Shown one piece after another: positions 1 through 6,604 of a stretch of DNA of 35,622 nucleotides. Both the position numbers and the translations under genes were made by a program. The stretch spans positions 1 to 35,622 of the forward strand of contig NZ_JALDPT010000042.1 of assembly GCF_022695515.1 (NCBI RefSeq). Reading direction: 5' to 3'. The stretch comes from Phenylobacterium aquaticum. Lineage in GTDB: Bacteria; Pseudomonadota; Alphaproteobacteria; Caulobacterales; Caulobacteraceae. The first letter of the stretch is position 1; each line of letters begins with the position of its first letter. A model generated the notes under the pieces. That model was not told the DNA's origin. It made no database searches and saw nothing but the letters and a program-made list of their open reading frames with translations.

Positions 1-107
1 CCGGAGCCGCGGGGGACGGCCGGCGCGGGCGGCGCGGCCCGATCGCAGGCGCTCAGCATCAGGATCGCCAGGGCGGCGGCGGGGACGGACAGGCGGGCGG
101 GGACCAT
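1..107 (-). CDS. Lipoprotein, N-terminal part only (runs off left edge)
   Basis: An ATG at 107 on the minus strand opens a reading frame that continues to the window edge, 35 codons. It starts with MVPARLSV, then a hydrophobic stretch, then a lipobox (LMLSAC, Cys at residue 21), followed by an Ala/Pro-rich linker. This is a type II signal peptide, so the mature protein should be a lipid-anchored envelope protein. A good ribosome binding site (AAGGAG) lies about 5 nt upstream of the ATG. The gene is divergent from the MFS transporter gene and shares a roughly 140-nt upstream region with it. The functional domain is outside the window, so no function can be given. Confidence 0.7.
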   Translation of the reverse strand, partial: MVPARLSVPAAALAILMLSACDRAAPPAPAVPRGS

Positions 108-248
108 GGAGGCTCCTTCAAGGGCGGCTTCGACCCTAACGCGCGAACAGCCCTCCCGGCCAGGGCCGACGCGCGTCCCCCCTTCCCCTGGACCGCCGCG
201 ACCGCCTATGGTCGGTCCAAACAAAGTGTGTCTGGGGGGCGTGAGTTC

Positions 249-1769
249 ATGGCGGCAAGCGGGGCGGCGGATTCGGCGGAGACCGGAAAGACGGTCTATT
301 CCAATCTCTATCGAGGAACGGTTCTGGCCCTGCTGGTCACGGCCTACACCCTCAACTTCATCGACCGGACGATCATCTCCACCATAGGTCAGGCCATCAA
401 GGTCGACCTGAAGATCACCGACACCCAGCTGGGCCTGCTGGGCGGGCTCTATTTCGCCCTGCTCTACACCCTGCTCGGCATTCCGATCGCGCGCATCGCC
501 GAGCGCTTCAGCCGCGTCAACATCATCGCCGCCGCCATCGTGATCTGGTCTGGCTTCACCGCGCTCTGCGGCACCGCCGGCAATTTCGCGGCCCTGGCCG
601 CCTATCGCTTCGGCGTCGGCTTTGGCGAGGCGGGCCTGTCCCCGCCGGCCCACTCCCTGATCAGCGACTATTACGAGCCCAAGAAGCGGGCCACGGCGCT
701 GTCGATCTATTCCTTCGGCATTCCGGCCGGCACCATGATCGGCGCAGTGGTCGGCGGATGGCTGGCCCAGAACTTCTCCTGGCGCATCGCCTTCATGCTG
801 GTGGGCCTGCCCGGCGTGATCGTCGCCATCCTGATCAAGCTGATCATCAAGGAGCCCAAGCGCGGCCATTCCGACATCCAGGAGCATCCGGTCTCGCCGG
901 AGGACGTCACCCCCGTCGTGCCGGCCTTCTCGATCTGGGGCGAACTCAAGGAGCTGGGCTCGGTCGCCAAGACCCTCTTCCTCAAGTGGCCGGTGGCCAA
1001 CATGGTGCTGGGCGTCACCATCGCCTCCTTCGGCTCCTATGGCTCGGGCCAGTTCGTGCCGCCCTATTTCACCCGCACCTTCGGCCTGAACTATGCCGAG
1101 GTCGGCCTGATCACCGGCCTGGTCGGCGGCTTTTCCTCGGGCATCGGCACCATCCTGGGCGGGGTCATCACCGACCGCATGTCCAAGCGCTCGGCCCGCT
1201 GGTACGCGCTCACCCCCGCCATCGGTCTGACCATCGCCACCCCGATCTACATCGCCGCCTATCTGCAGCCCTCCTGGCAGACCGCGGCCATGATCCTGCT
1301 GATCCCCGGCATCTTCCACTACACCTATCTCGGCCCGACCTTCGGCGTGGTGCAGAACATGGTGGAGACCCGCCGCCGCGCCACGGCCACCGCGCTGCTG
1401 TTCTTCTTCCTGAACCTGATCGCGCTCGGCGGCGGCCCGCCCTTCACCGGCTGGCTGATCGACCACTTCGCCCAGTTCAACTTCACCCATCCGGGCGAGA
1501 ACGGCATCGTCGCCAGCCTGCAGCAGATGATCGGCGGCGCGACCAAGGCCGGCGAACGTTTCGCGGAAGCCTGCCCCGGCGGCATCGCCCCCAAGGGCTC
1601 GCCCGCCGAGCTGGCCGGGCACTGCAAGGGCGCCCTGGTCCACGCCACCCGCGAGGGCGTGATCGTCTCGCTCTGCTTCTACCTCTGGGCCGCCTTCCAC
1701 TACTTCCTGGGCTCGTTCGGCCTGGTGAAGGCCATGGCCAAGGCCCGCGCCGACCGCGGCGAAGCCTAG
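249..1769 (+). CDS. MFS transporter, spinster-like family
   Basis: This is a 506-residue polytopic inner-membrane protein of the major facilitator superfamily. After a short polar N-terminus comes the first helix with NFIDRTIIS, then the typical motif-A-like loop between TM2 and TM3 (PIARIAERFSR). A second half begins after a charged central loop (around residues 210-245). The DRTI motif and the long hydrophilic loop before the last helices (around 410-475, with Cys residues) resemble the spinster-type transporters common in Caulobacterales and sphingomonads. The substrate cannot be read from sequence. I chose ATG 249, which has a GGGGGG tract 9 nt upstream. An in-frame GTG at 228 lacks a ribosome binding site. 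The gene stands alone and is followed by repeat-rich DNA. Confidence 0.85.
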   Translation: MAASGAADSAETGKTVYSNLYRGTVLALLVTAYTLNFIDRTIISTIGQAIKVDLKITDTQLGLLGGLYFALLYTLLGIPIARIAERFSRVNIIAAAIVIWSGFTALCGTAGNFAALAAYRFGVGFGEAGLSPPAHSLISDYYEPKKRATALSIYSFGIPAGTMIGAVVGGWLAQNFSWRIAFMLVGLPGVIVAILIKLIIKEPKRGHSDIQEHPVSPEDVTPVVPAFSIWGELKELGSVAKTLFLKWPVANMVLGVTIASFGSYGSGQFVPPYFTRTFGLNYAEVGLITGLVGGFSSGIGTILGGVITDRMSKRSARWYALTPAIGLTIATPIYIAAYLQPSWQTAAMILLIPGIFHYTYLGPTFGVVQNMVETRRRATATALLFFFLNLIALGGGPPFTGWLIDHFAQFNFTHPGENGIVASLQQMIGGATKAGERFAEACPGGIAPKGSPAELAGHCKGALVHATREGVIVSLCFYLWAAFHYFLGSFGLVKAMAKARADRGEA

Positions 1770-1778
1770 CCGCCTAAG

Positions 1779-1884
1779 CCCTCTCCCCACATAGTGGGGG
1801 TCGAGAGCGGCGTGTCGCCAAACCATTGGCGCCACGCATAGCCGGACCAAGCGGTCCGGCTCGCTCTCGACGGTTGGGTGAGGG
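1779..1884. repeat. Nested intergenic hairpin element (three-way-junction fold)
   Basis: Outer arms CCCTCTCCC (1779-1787) and GGGTGAGGG (near 1875-1884) can pair with one mismatch. Inside, TCGAGAGC (1801-1808) pairs perfectly with GCTCTCGA (1862-1869) and encloses two hairpins. One is GCGTG-tc-GCCAA / TTGGC-gc-CACGC (1810-1837). The other is AGCCGGACC-AAGC-GGTCCGGCT (1840-1861, 9 bp stem, 4-nt loop). A further CCCCAC-ATA-GTGGGG hairpin lies at 1785-1799. The element begins 10 nt after the MFS stop codon, so it could act as a 3' mRNA structure or terminator, but there is no U-run. It looks like a REP/BIME-type intergenic element. Confidence 0.6.
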
Positions 1885-1915
1885 GCCGGCCCGCCGCGCC
1901 CTCAGCTAGAATTGA

Positions 1916-2041
1916 CCACGAACCACACGAACCACACGAACCTCAGCTGCGAGACCGCGGATCACCCGACCGCGCGCAAGCGCGCCTCATTCCAACACGA
2001 GCCCCTCAACCACCCGTTCGTGTGGTTCGTGTGGTTCGTGG
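1916..2041. repeat. 126-nt inverted-repeat element, copy 1
   Basis: The left arm at 1916-1941 and the right arm at 2016-2041 are perfect 26-nt inverted repeats. Each arm is built from a 9-nt unit (CCACACGAA or its complement) repeated almost three times. The 74-nt centre contains GCGCGCAAGCGCGCC, itself palindromic. Copy 2 lies at 5065-5191 with the same left arm, the same GCGCGCAAGCGCGC core and similar flanks, so the whole 126-127 nt is one mobile or amplified unit. Short reading frames across it (Thr-Asn-His repeats) are spurious. It sits at the 3' side of both the MFS gene and the convergent methyltransferase gene. Confidence 0.8.
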
Positions 2042-2069
2042 ACGAAATCCTTCTCCGCAGCGCCCGACC

Positions 2070-2876
2070 TCACCCCGCCTTCGCCAGGTACAGGTGCGTC
2101 TCGTAGTCGAACTCGAACCCGTCGCTGACCTTGGCGATCGCCGCCTCGATCCCGTCCAGCAGCGCCGTGCGCTTCGGCTCCGGCAGGGCCTGGTGGTAGG
2201 ACTTGGTGCTCATCAGCGCCCGATAGCTCTGCGCCGTCTGCGGGATCGACCAGGCGTAGGCCCGGTGCTCGACCGGCCCGAAGGCCGGCGTCTCGGCGAT
2301 CAGCCCGGCCACAGGCCCGCTCGGCAGGTACCAGGTCTCCGGCGCGGTATTCCCGAGCAGCTCCGGCGCGACCGCCAGATAGACCCCGAAGATCGCGCTT
2401 CGCACCGCCTCCGGCACGGCCTTGGGCACATTGCCGAACACCGCCAGGGTCCCGCCGGGCGACAGGGCCGCGGCGGCCTTGGCGAAGCGGATCTCGGGCG
2501 CCACCCAGTGGATCGCCTGGGCCGAGGCGACCAGCCGGAACGCCCCGGGCTCCGGCGGCCAGGCCTCGAAGGTGGTCTCGACGAACCCCACGTGCCCGGC
2601 CTCCGCCAGATTGCGCCTCGCGATCGCCAGCAGCTCGCCACCTGGATCCAGCGCCAGCAGCGGCAGTCCCAGCCGGGCGAACCCCGCCGTCGCCTGGCCT
2701 GAGCCGCAGCCCACCTCCAGGATCCGCTCGCCCGCCTTCAGGCCTGCGAACGCCGCCACGTCCGCATAGACCGCGTCCGGATAGGCCGGCCGCGCCGTGT
2801 CATAGGTCTTGGCCACCTGATCGAAGGTGACCCTCTGCTTCAGGCGTTCGTCCCGCCAGACCGCGTCCTCGCTCAT
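2070..2876 (-). CDS. Class I SAM-dependent methyltransferase
   Basis: This 268-residue cytosolic enzyme has the class I methyltransferase fold. Motif I, ILEVGCGSGQAT, forms the SAM-binding loop at about residues 48-59 and is followed by the acidic LALDPGGELL strand. The post-motif region AQAIHWV and ALSPGGTLAVFG match the Methyltransf_11/25 group (trans-aconitate methyltransferase-like, UbiE-like). It probably transfers a methyl group from SAM to a small molecule; the acceptor is unknown. ATG 2876 was chosen because GGGAGGA lies just upstream; an in-frame ATG at 2945 would add 23 residues with no homology-like features. It is divergent from the Rieske oxygenase gene, and the two share an upstream region with a palindrome at 2954-2967. 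Confidence 0.85.
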   Translation of the reverse strand: MSEDAVWRDERLKQRVTFDQVAKTYDTARPAYPDAVYADVAAFAGLKAGERILEVGCGSGQATAGFARLGLPLLALDPGGELLAIARRNLAEAGHVGFVETTFEAWPPEPGAFRLVASAQAIHWVAPEIRFAKAAAALSPGGTLAVFGNVPKAVPEAVRSAIFGVYLAVAPELLGNTAPETWYLPSGPVAGLIAETPAFGPVEHRAYAWSIPQTAQSYRALMSTKSYHQALPEPKRTALLDGIEAAIAKVSDGFEFDYETHLYLAKAG

Positions 2877-2953
2877 CTCGTCCTCCCAGATGTCGCGCGA
2901 GGATGGGCGCCGCCCCGGGACGTGACAAACGACATCTCGCCCCAAATCTTGTG

Positions 2954-2967
2954 ATGTGAACTCACAT
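2954..2967. promoter_or_regulatory. Candidate operator palindrome between divergent genes
   Basis: ATGTGA-AC-TCACAT is a 6+6 bp inverted repeat lying between the methyltransferase start (2876, minus strand) and the Rieske oxygenase start (3014, plus strand). The spacing would let a dimeric repressor control either or both genes. No regulator gene is adjacent. The assignment as an operator rests only on symmetry and position. Confidence 0.3.
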
Positions 2968-3013
2968 GCACTCGGCCTTGGGACGGCGCCCGACCTCGGC
3001 CATAGTCGCTCGC

Positions 3014-3964
3014 ATGTTCGACGGTTTCGCCCATGTCTGGACCCCGCTGGTCACCGCCCGCAGCCTCGGCCGCACGCCGCTCGGCCTCACCCTGGCCGGC
3101 GAGCGGGTGGTGCTGTTCCGCGACGCCCGGGGTCAGGTCGGCGCCCTCATCGACCGTTGCCCGCACCGGGGCGTCGCCCTGTCCCTCGGCCATGTGGCCC
3201 CGGACGGCTGCCTCGAATGCCCCTTCCACGGCTGGCGCTTCGACCGCACGGGCGCGAACCGGCACGTGCCCTTCAATCCCCAGGCGCGCCGCGAGACCCT
3301 GGGCGCCACGCCGATCCCGGTCCGCGAACTGGGCGACCTGATCTGGGTCTACACCGCGCCGGGAGCCACCGCGCCGGTCGAGCCCCAGCCGCCGGAAGGC
3401 CTGATCGCGCCCGGCCTGCGCCGCACCCTGATCGCGCGCACCTGGGCCTGCCACTGGACGCGGGCCATGGAGAACATGCTCGACAGCCCGCACCTGCCCT
3501 TCGTCCACCGCGCCACCATCGGCAAGCCGGTGCGCCGGCGCATGACGCCCACATCCACCATGGAGATCACCTGGGAGGACACGGCCTTCGGCGGCCGCAG
3601 CCGGGCCATTCTCGACGGCGACGACAAGGGGGCGCACCTCGAATTCCACCGCCCCAACATCATGGCCCTGCACATCCCGATCCCCGGCCGCCACCTGCGC
3701 ATCCACGCCCTGGTGATCCCGGTGGACCAGGCCACCACCCGGCTGATGGTCGTGGCCTCCCGCGACTTCGCCAAGCTGGGCCTGCTTGAACCGTTTTTCG
3801 CGCGCATGAACGCCCGCATCGCCGACGAGGACCGCGCCGTGGTCGAGAGCTCCCAGCCCTCCGAGGTCCCGCCGCTCGCGCAAGAACACTCTGTCGCCAC
3901 CGACCGCGCCACCCGCGAGTTCCGGCGCTACTATTTCGAGACGCTCAGGCCGTCGGCGGCGTGA
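3014..3964 (+). CDS. Rieske-type non-heme iron oxygenase, alpha subunit
   Basis: This 316-residue protein has an N-terminal Rieske [2Fe-2S] domain with ligands C49-P-H51 and C69-P-F-H72, spaced by 17 residues as in the family. The catalytic domain carries the mononuclear iron motif N154-x2-D157-x2-H160-x4-H165, with the bridging Asp and both His ligands intact. The family (vanillate demethylase, KshA, carbazole dioxygenase and others) uses electrons from a separate reductase to hydroxylate or demethylate aromatics, steroids or lipids. No reductase gene is nearby. I chose ATG 3014 because the family normally starts just before the W-x-P-L strand; an ATG at 2966 would add 16 residues and overlap the palindrome. 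Its stop codon overlaps the next start, so the two genes are translationally coupled. Confidence 0.88.
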   Translation: MFDGFAHVWTPLVTARSLGRTPLGLTLAGERVVLFRDARGQVGALIDRCPHRGVALSLGHVAPDGCLECPFHGWRFDRTGANRHVPFNPQARRETLGATPIPVRELGDLIWVYTAPGATAPVEPQPPEGLIAPGLRRTLIARTWACHWTRAMENMLDSPHLPFVHRATIGKPVRRRMTPTSTMEITWEDTAFGGRSRAILDGDDKGAHLEFHRPNIMALHIPIPGRHLRIHALVIPVDQATTRLMVVASRDFAKLGLLEPFFARMNARIADEDRAVVESSQPSEVPPLAQEHSVATDRATREFRRYYFETLRPSAA

Positions 3965-5037
3965 CCATGCGCAGCCTCACCGGCGTTCGCGGCGTCGCCG
4001 CCCTTTGGGTCTATCTCTACCACGTGACCAACGCCGGCTTCGGCCTGGGCCTGCCGGGTCTCACCCTGATCCCCATGTCGCGGTTCGGCTGGGCGGGGGT
4101 GGACCTGTTCTTCGCCCTGTCCGGCTTCGTCCTGATGCACGCCCATGGAGCCGACCTCGCCCGCCTCTCCCGCGCGCGGCTGATGCGGTTCTTCAAGCTC
4201 AGGATCGCGCGGGTCTATCCGCTCAGCCTCGCGGCGCTGGTACTGGTCGCCCTGCTGGTCGCCGCCGACCCGGCCTTTGCCGCCTGGTTCCGGGCGCAGG
4301 CGCCCGGCAATCTCTCGGGCCCCGCCTTCCTCAGGACCGCCCTGCTGGCCACCCGCTGGGGCCTGCCGGGCAAGGGCGACTGGAACGAGCCGGTCTGGTC
4401 GCTCTCCGCCGAGCTGGTCGGCTATGCCGCCTTCCCGGTCTTGGCCTGGGTCCTGATGCGCGCCAAAGGCTTCTGGGCGCCGGTCGCCGTCGCCGCGCTC
4501 AGCCTGGCCCTGCTGCTCACCTTCCAGGTCGCTGCGCACCAGACCGCCGACAATTTCTATGATCTGCGCAGCGCGCTCATCCGCATGGGCTGCGGCCTCA
4601 CCGCCGGCGCGGCCCTGGCCAAGGCCTTCGCCCGCGCGCCCACCTGGGCCGCCCGCGCCGCGACGCCGCTCAGCCTCGCGGCCCTCGTCCTGATCGCCGC
4701 CGGCGGCGTGCGGCCCGACCTCGCCTGGACCGCGCCCCCAGGATTCGCCCTGCTGGTCTTCGCCCTGGCCTTCCAGCGCGGCCCGGTCGATGCGCTGCTG
4801 GCGTCGAAGCCGGTCCACGCGCTCGGGCGCATCTCCTTCCCGCTCTATCTGATCCATTCGATGCCGCTCATGGCGCTCAGCCATTGGGGGATCTCCAGCC
4901 ACCCGGCCCCCGCGACCGCCGCCGCTGCCCTGGCCGTCCTGGTCATCGCCACCCTGGCCGCCGCCGCCCTGCTGCACATCGCCCTGGAACGCCCCGCCCA
5001 GGCCTGGGGCCGCAAATGGGCCGGCCCCGCCGTCTGA
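3961..5037 (+). CDS. Acyltransferase 3 family (OafA/YrhL-like) membrane protein
   Basis: This is a 358-residue integral membrane protein with about ten hydrophobic segments. The N-terminus has the acyltransferase-3 signature RSLTGVRGVAALWV followed by the conserved His (H21), which in this family acts in acyl transfer across the membrane. FFALSGFVLMH and a basic loop (FFKLRIARVYP) are also typical of the family. Members O-acetylate lipopolysaccharide, exopolysaccharide or peptidoglycan, or acylate small molecules; the acceptor here is unknown. The GTG start at 3961 overlaps the Rieske stop as GTGA; ATG 3967 is a close alternative. Coupling to an oxygenase suggests hydroxylation followed by acylation of the same product, which is inference. 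Confidence 0.85.
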   Translation: MTMRSLTGVRGVAALWVYLYHVTNAGFGLGLPGLTLIPMSRFGWAGVDLFFALSGFVLMHAHGADLARLSRARLMRFFKLRIARVYPLSLAALVLVALLVAADPAFAAWFRAQAPGNLSGPAFLRTALLATRWGLPGKGDWNEPVWSLSAELVGYAAFPVLAWVLMRAKGFWAPVAVAALSLALLLTFQVAAHQTADNFYDLRSALIRMGCGLTAGAALAKAFARAPTWAARAATPLSLAALVLIAAGGVRPDLAWTAPPGFALLVFALAFQRGPVDALLASKPVHALGRISFPLYLIHSMPLMALSHWGISSHPAPATAAAALAVLVIATLAAAALLHIALERPAQAWGRKWAGPAV

Positions 5038-5064
5038 GCGGCGGGTCTTCAGAAATAAGTTGGT

Positions 5065-5191
5065 CCACGAACCACACGAACCACACGAACCGCAGCTTCA
5101 AGGCCGCAAGTCATTCCACCGCGCGCAAGCGCGCCAATTCCTCACCCCGAGCGCCTCAGCCGCCCGTTCGTGCTTTTCGTGTTTTTCGTGG
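5065..5191. repeat. Inverted-repeat element, copy 2 (127 nt)
   Basis: The left arm at 5065-5090 is identical over 26 nt to the left arm of copy 1. The right arm at 5166-5191 has the same 9-nt periodicity but has diverged (CTT/TTT replacing TGG between the TTCGTG units), so the stem is imperfect. The centre shares the GCGCGCAAGCGCGCC palindrome and the downstream C-rich stretch with copy 1. It follows the acyltransferase gene by 27 nt. Confidence 0.75.
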
Positions 5192-5243
5192 TCAGCTCTT
5201 AGGCCGGCGCCGTCACCACCAGCCTAGCCAGCCCCCCCAATCC

Positions 5244-5269
5244 GTTCGTGAGGTTCGTGAGGTTCGTGG
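5244..5269. repeat. Solitary right arm of the inverted-repeat family
   Basis: A 26-nt sequence with three TTCGTG units at 9-nt spacing has the same layout as the right arms at 2016-2041 and 5166-5191, but with GAG instead of GTG between units. No matching left arm is seen between 5191 and 5244. It may be a decayed copy or an extension of copy 2, and it can pair imperfectly with the left arm at 5065-5090. Confidence 0.6.
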
Positions 5270-5296
5270 TTCAAAGCCTTGCGGCGCCCGCCACGC

Positions 5297-5680
5297 CTAG
5301 CTGCAGGTCGACAGGTTCACCGGCGCCACGTCCTCGCCCGTCCACACCCCGCCCGCCTTCACAAACCGCCGCGTGCGCGACACCGGATCGGCGTCGCCGT
5401 CCTTGGGATCGAAGGCGTTCCAGCTCATCGCCACCACCACCTTGGCGGTCACGCCCTTGGCGGCCTCGGCCGGGCCGATCGCCTGGGCGCCCTTGCAGCC
5501 GACGTCGAAGCCGGTACAGGCGTCGGCCTTGGCGGCGCAGGCCTTGTCGGTCTTCACGATGCCGGTCCGCCAGGCCAGGATCTGGGCCTCAAGCTCGCTG
5601 TTCAGGTCCGTCGCCGGCTTGGGCTTCTGACATCCGGCCAGGGCGAGAGCCGCCGCCGCCAACACCACCATCGTCTTCAA
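5297..5680 (-). CDS. Small putative lipoprotein
   Basis: This 127-residue protein has a type II signal peptide: MKTMVVLAAAALALAGC, lipobox LAGC with Cys17. The mature part has four more cysteines (in KACAAKADACTG, VGCKG and the C-terminal STCS), suggesting two disulfides in the periplasm. I do not recognise the family. The start is a TTG at 5680 with GGAG 8 nt upstream; the in-frame ATG at 5671 would remove the Lys of the signal peptide. The gene is flanked by the repeat arm at 5244-5269 on its 3' side and is divergent from the AIM24-family gene. Confidence 0.7.
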   Translation of the reverse strand: MKTMVVLAAAALALAGCQKPKPATDLNSELEAQILAWRTGIVKTDKACAAKADACTGFDVGCKGAQAIGPAEAAKGVTAKVVVAMSWNAFDPKDGDADPVSRTRRFVKAGGVWTGEDVAPVNLSTCS

Positions 5681-5830
5681 GATCGCCGCTCCGCGCTGCC
5701 TCGGCCGGACTGGCCGGTCGGCGGCCTTATCACGACAATCAAGGCCGTCCCGTGACGGCGCGCGCCAACTTCCGCCCTGGGCCCGCGACGCCTATTGTCG
5801 CGCCATCTCACGCCCTTCGAGGAGTCGCCC

Positions 5831-6604
5831 ATGCGCTACGAGATCACCGGAACGGTCATGCAGACGGTCAGCATCGACCTGGCGCCCGGCGAGACGGTCT
5901 ACAGCCAGACCCACGCCATGGCCTGGATGAGCGACAGCGTGAACATGCACACCAACACAGGCGGCGGCCTGTTCGCGGGCTTGAAGCGCTCTCTGACCGG
6001 CGGCAGCTTCTTCGTCACCGACTTCACCGGCGAGCGCGGCAACGCCCATGTCGCCTTCGCCCCGCGCTTCCCCGGCTCGATCATCGCCCGCCAGCTGGCG
6101 CCCGGCGAAAGCCTGATCTGCCGGCGCGAGTCCTTCCTCTGCGCCGAGAAGTCGGTGTCCCTGGAGCTCGCCTGGCAGCAGCGCATCGGCGCGGGCTTCT
6201 TCGGCGGGGCGGGTTTCATCCTGCAGAAGGTGACCGGCCCCGGGGTCGTCTGGCTCGATCTGTCGGGCGAGGTGGTCCACAAGACGCTGGCGCCGGGCGA
6301 ACGTCTGCTGGTCCATGCCGGCCATGTCGGCGTCCATGAGCCGACCGTCAGCTTCGACATCCAGATGGTGCCGGGCTTCCGCAACATCCTGTTCGGCGGC
6401 GAGGGGCTGTTCCTGGCCAGCCTGACCGGACCAGGTCAGATCTGGCTGCAGTCCATGCCGATCCTCAACCTCGCCGAGGCGATCGCCGAATACCTTCCGG
6501 CGGCCGAGGGGCCGCGCGGCGGCGGCGGCGGCACGGTCGGCGCCCTGGCCGGGGCGGGGATTGTCGGCGGCATACTGGGCGGCCTGCTCGGCGGCGAAAG
6601 CTAG
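5831..6604 (+). CDS. AIM24 / TIGR00266 family protein
   Basis: This 257-residue protein is dominated by beta strands, with repeated LAPGE turns (APGETVYSQ, LAPGESLICR, LAPGERLLVH) and a Gly-rich C-terminal tail (GGILGGLLGG) that may insert into or touch a membrane. The succession M-x-Y-E-I-x-G, the NMHTNTGGGL segment and the GLFLASLTGPGQIWLQS segment are typical of the TIGR00266/AIM24 family of jelly-roll-like proteins, whose bacterial role is not established. The start at 5831 has GAGGAG upstream. The stop overlaps that of the convergent kinase gene (shared CTAG at 6601-6604). Confidence 0.85.
   Translation: MRYEITGTVMQTVSIDLAPGETVYSQTHAMAWMSDSVNMHTNTGGGLFAGLKRSLTGGSFFVTDFTGERGNAHVAFAPRFPGSIIARQLAPGESLICRRESFLCAEKSVSLELAWQQRIGAGFFGGAGFILQKVTGPGVVWLDLSGEVVHKTLAPGERLLVHAGHVGVHEPTVSFDIQMVPGFRNILFGGEGLFLASLTGPGQIWLQSMPILNLAEAIAEYLPAAEGPRGGGGGTVGALAGAGIVGGILGGLLGGES

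Noticed and set aside
758..1777. Long alternative frames opposite or across real genes, such as 758-1777, 6724-8979, 15844-18657 and 22650-25583
   Set aside because: They are rich in Arg, Gly, Pro, His and Gln, lack domain motifs and lie over genes with clear families; they arise from high GC content.
1912..2106. Small protein rich in Thr-Asn-His repeats
   Set aside because: It is a translation of the CCACACGAA inverted-repeat element and its right arm; the same kind of peptide appears at copy 2.
1916..5269. CRISPR array
   Set aside because: The repeated units are inverted arms and 9-nt tandem periods, not direct repeats separated by unique spacers of even length, and no cas gene is present.
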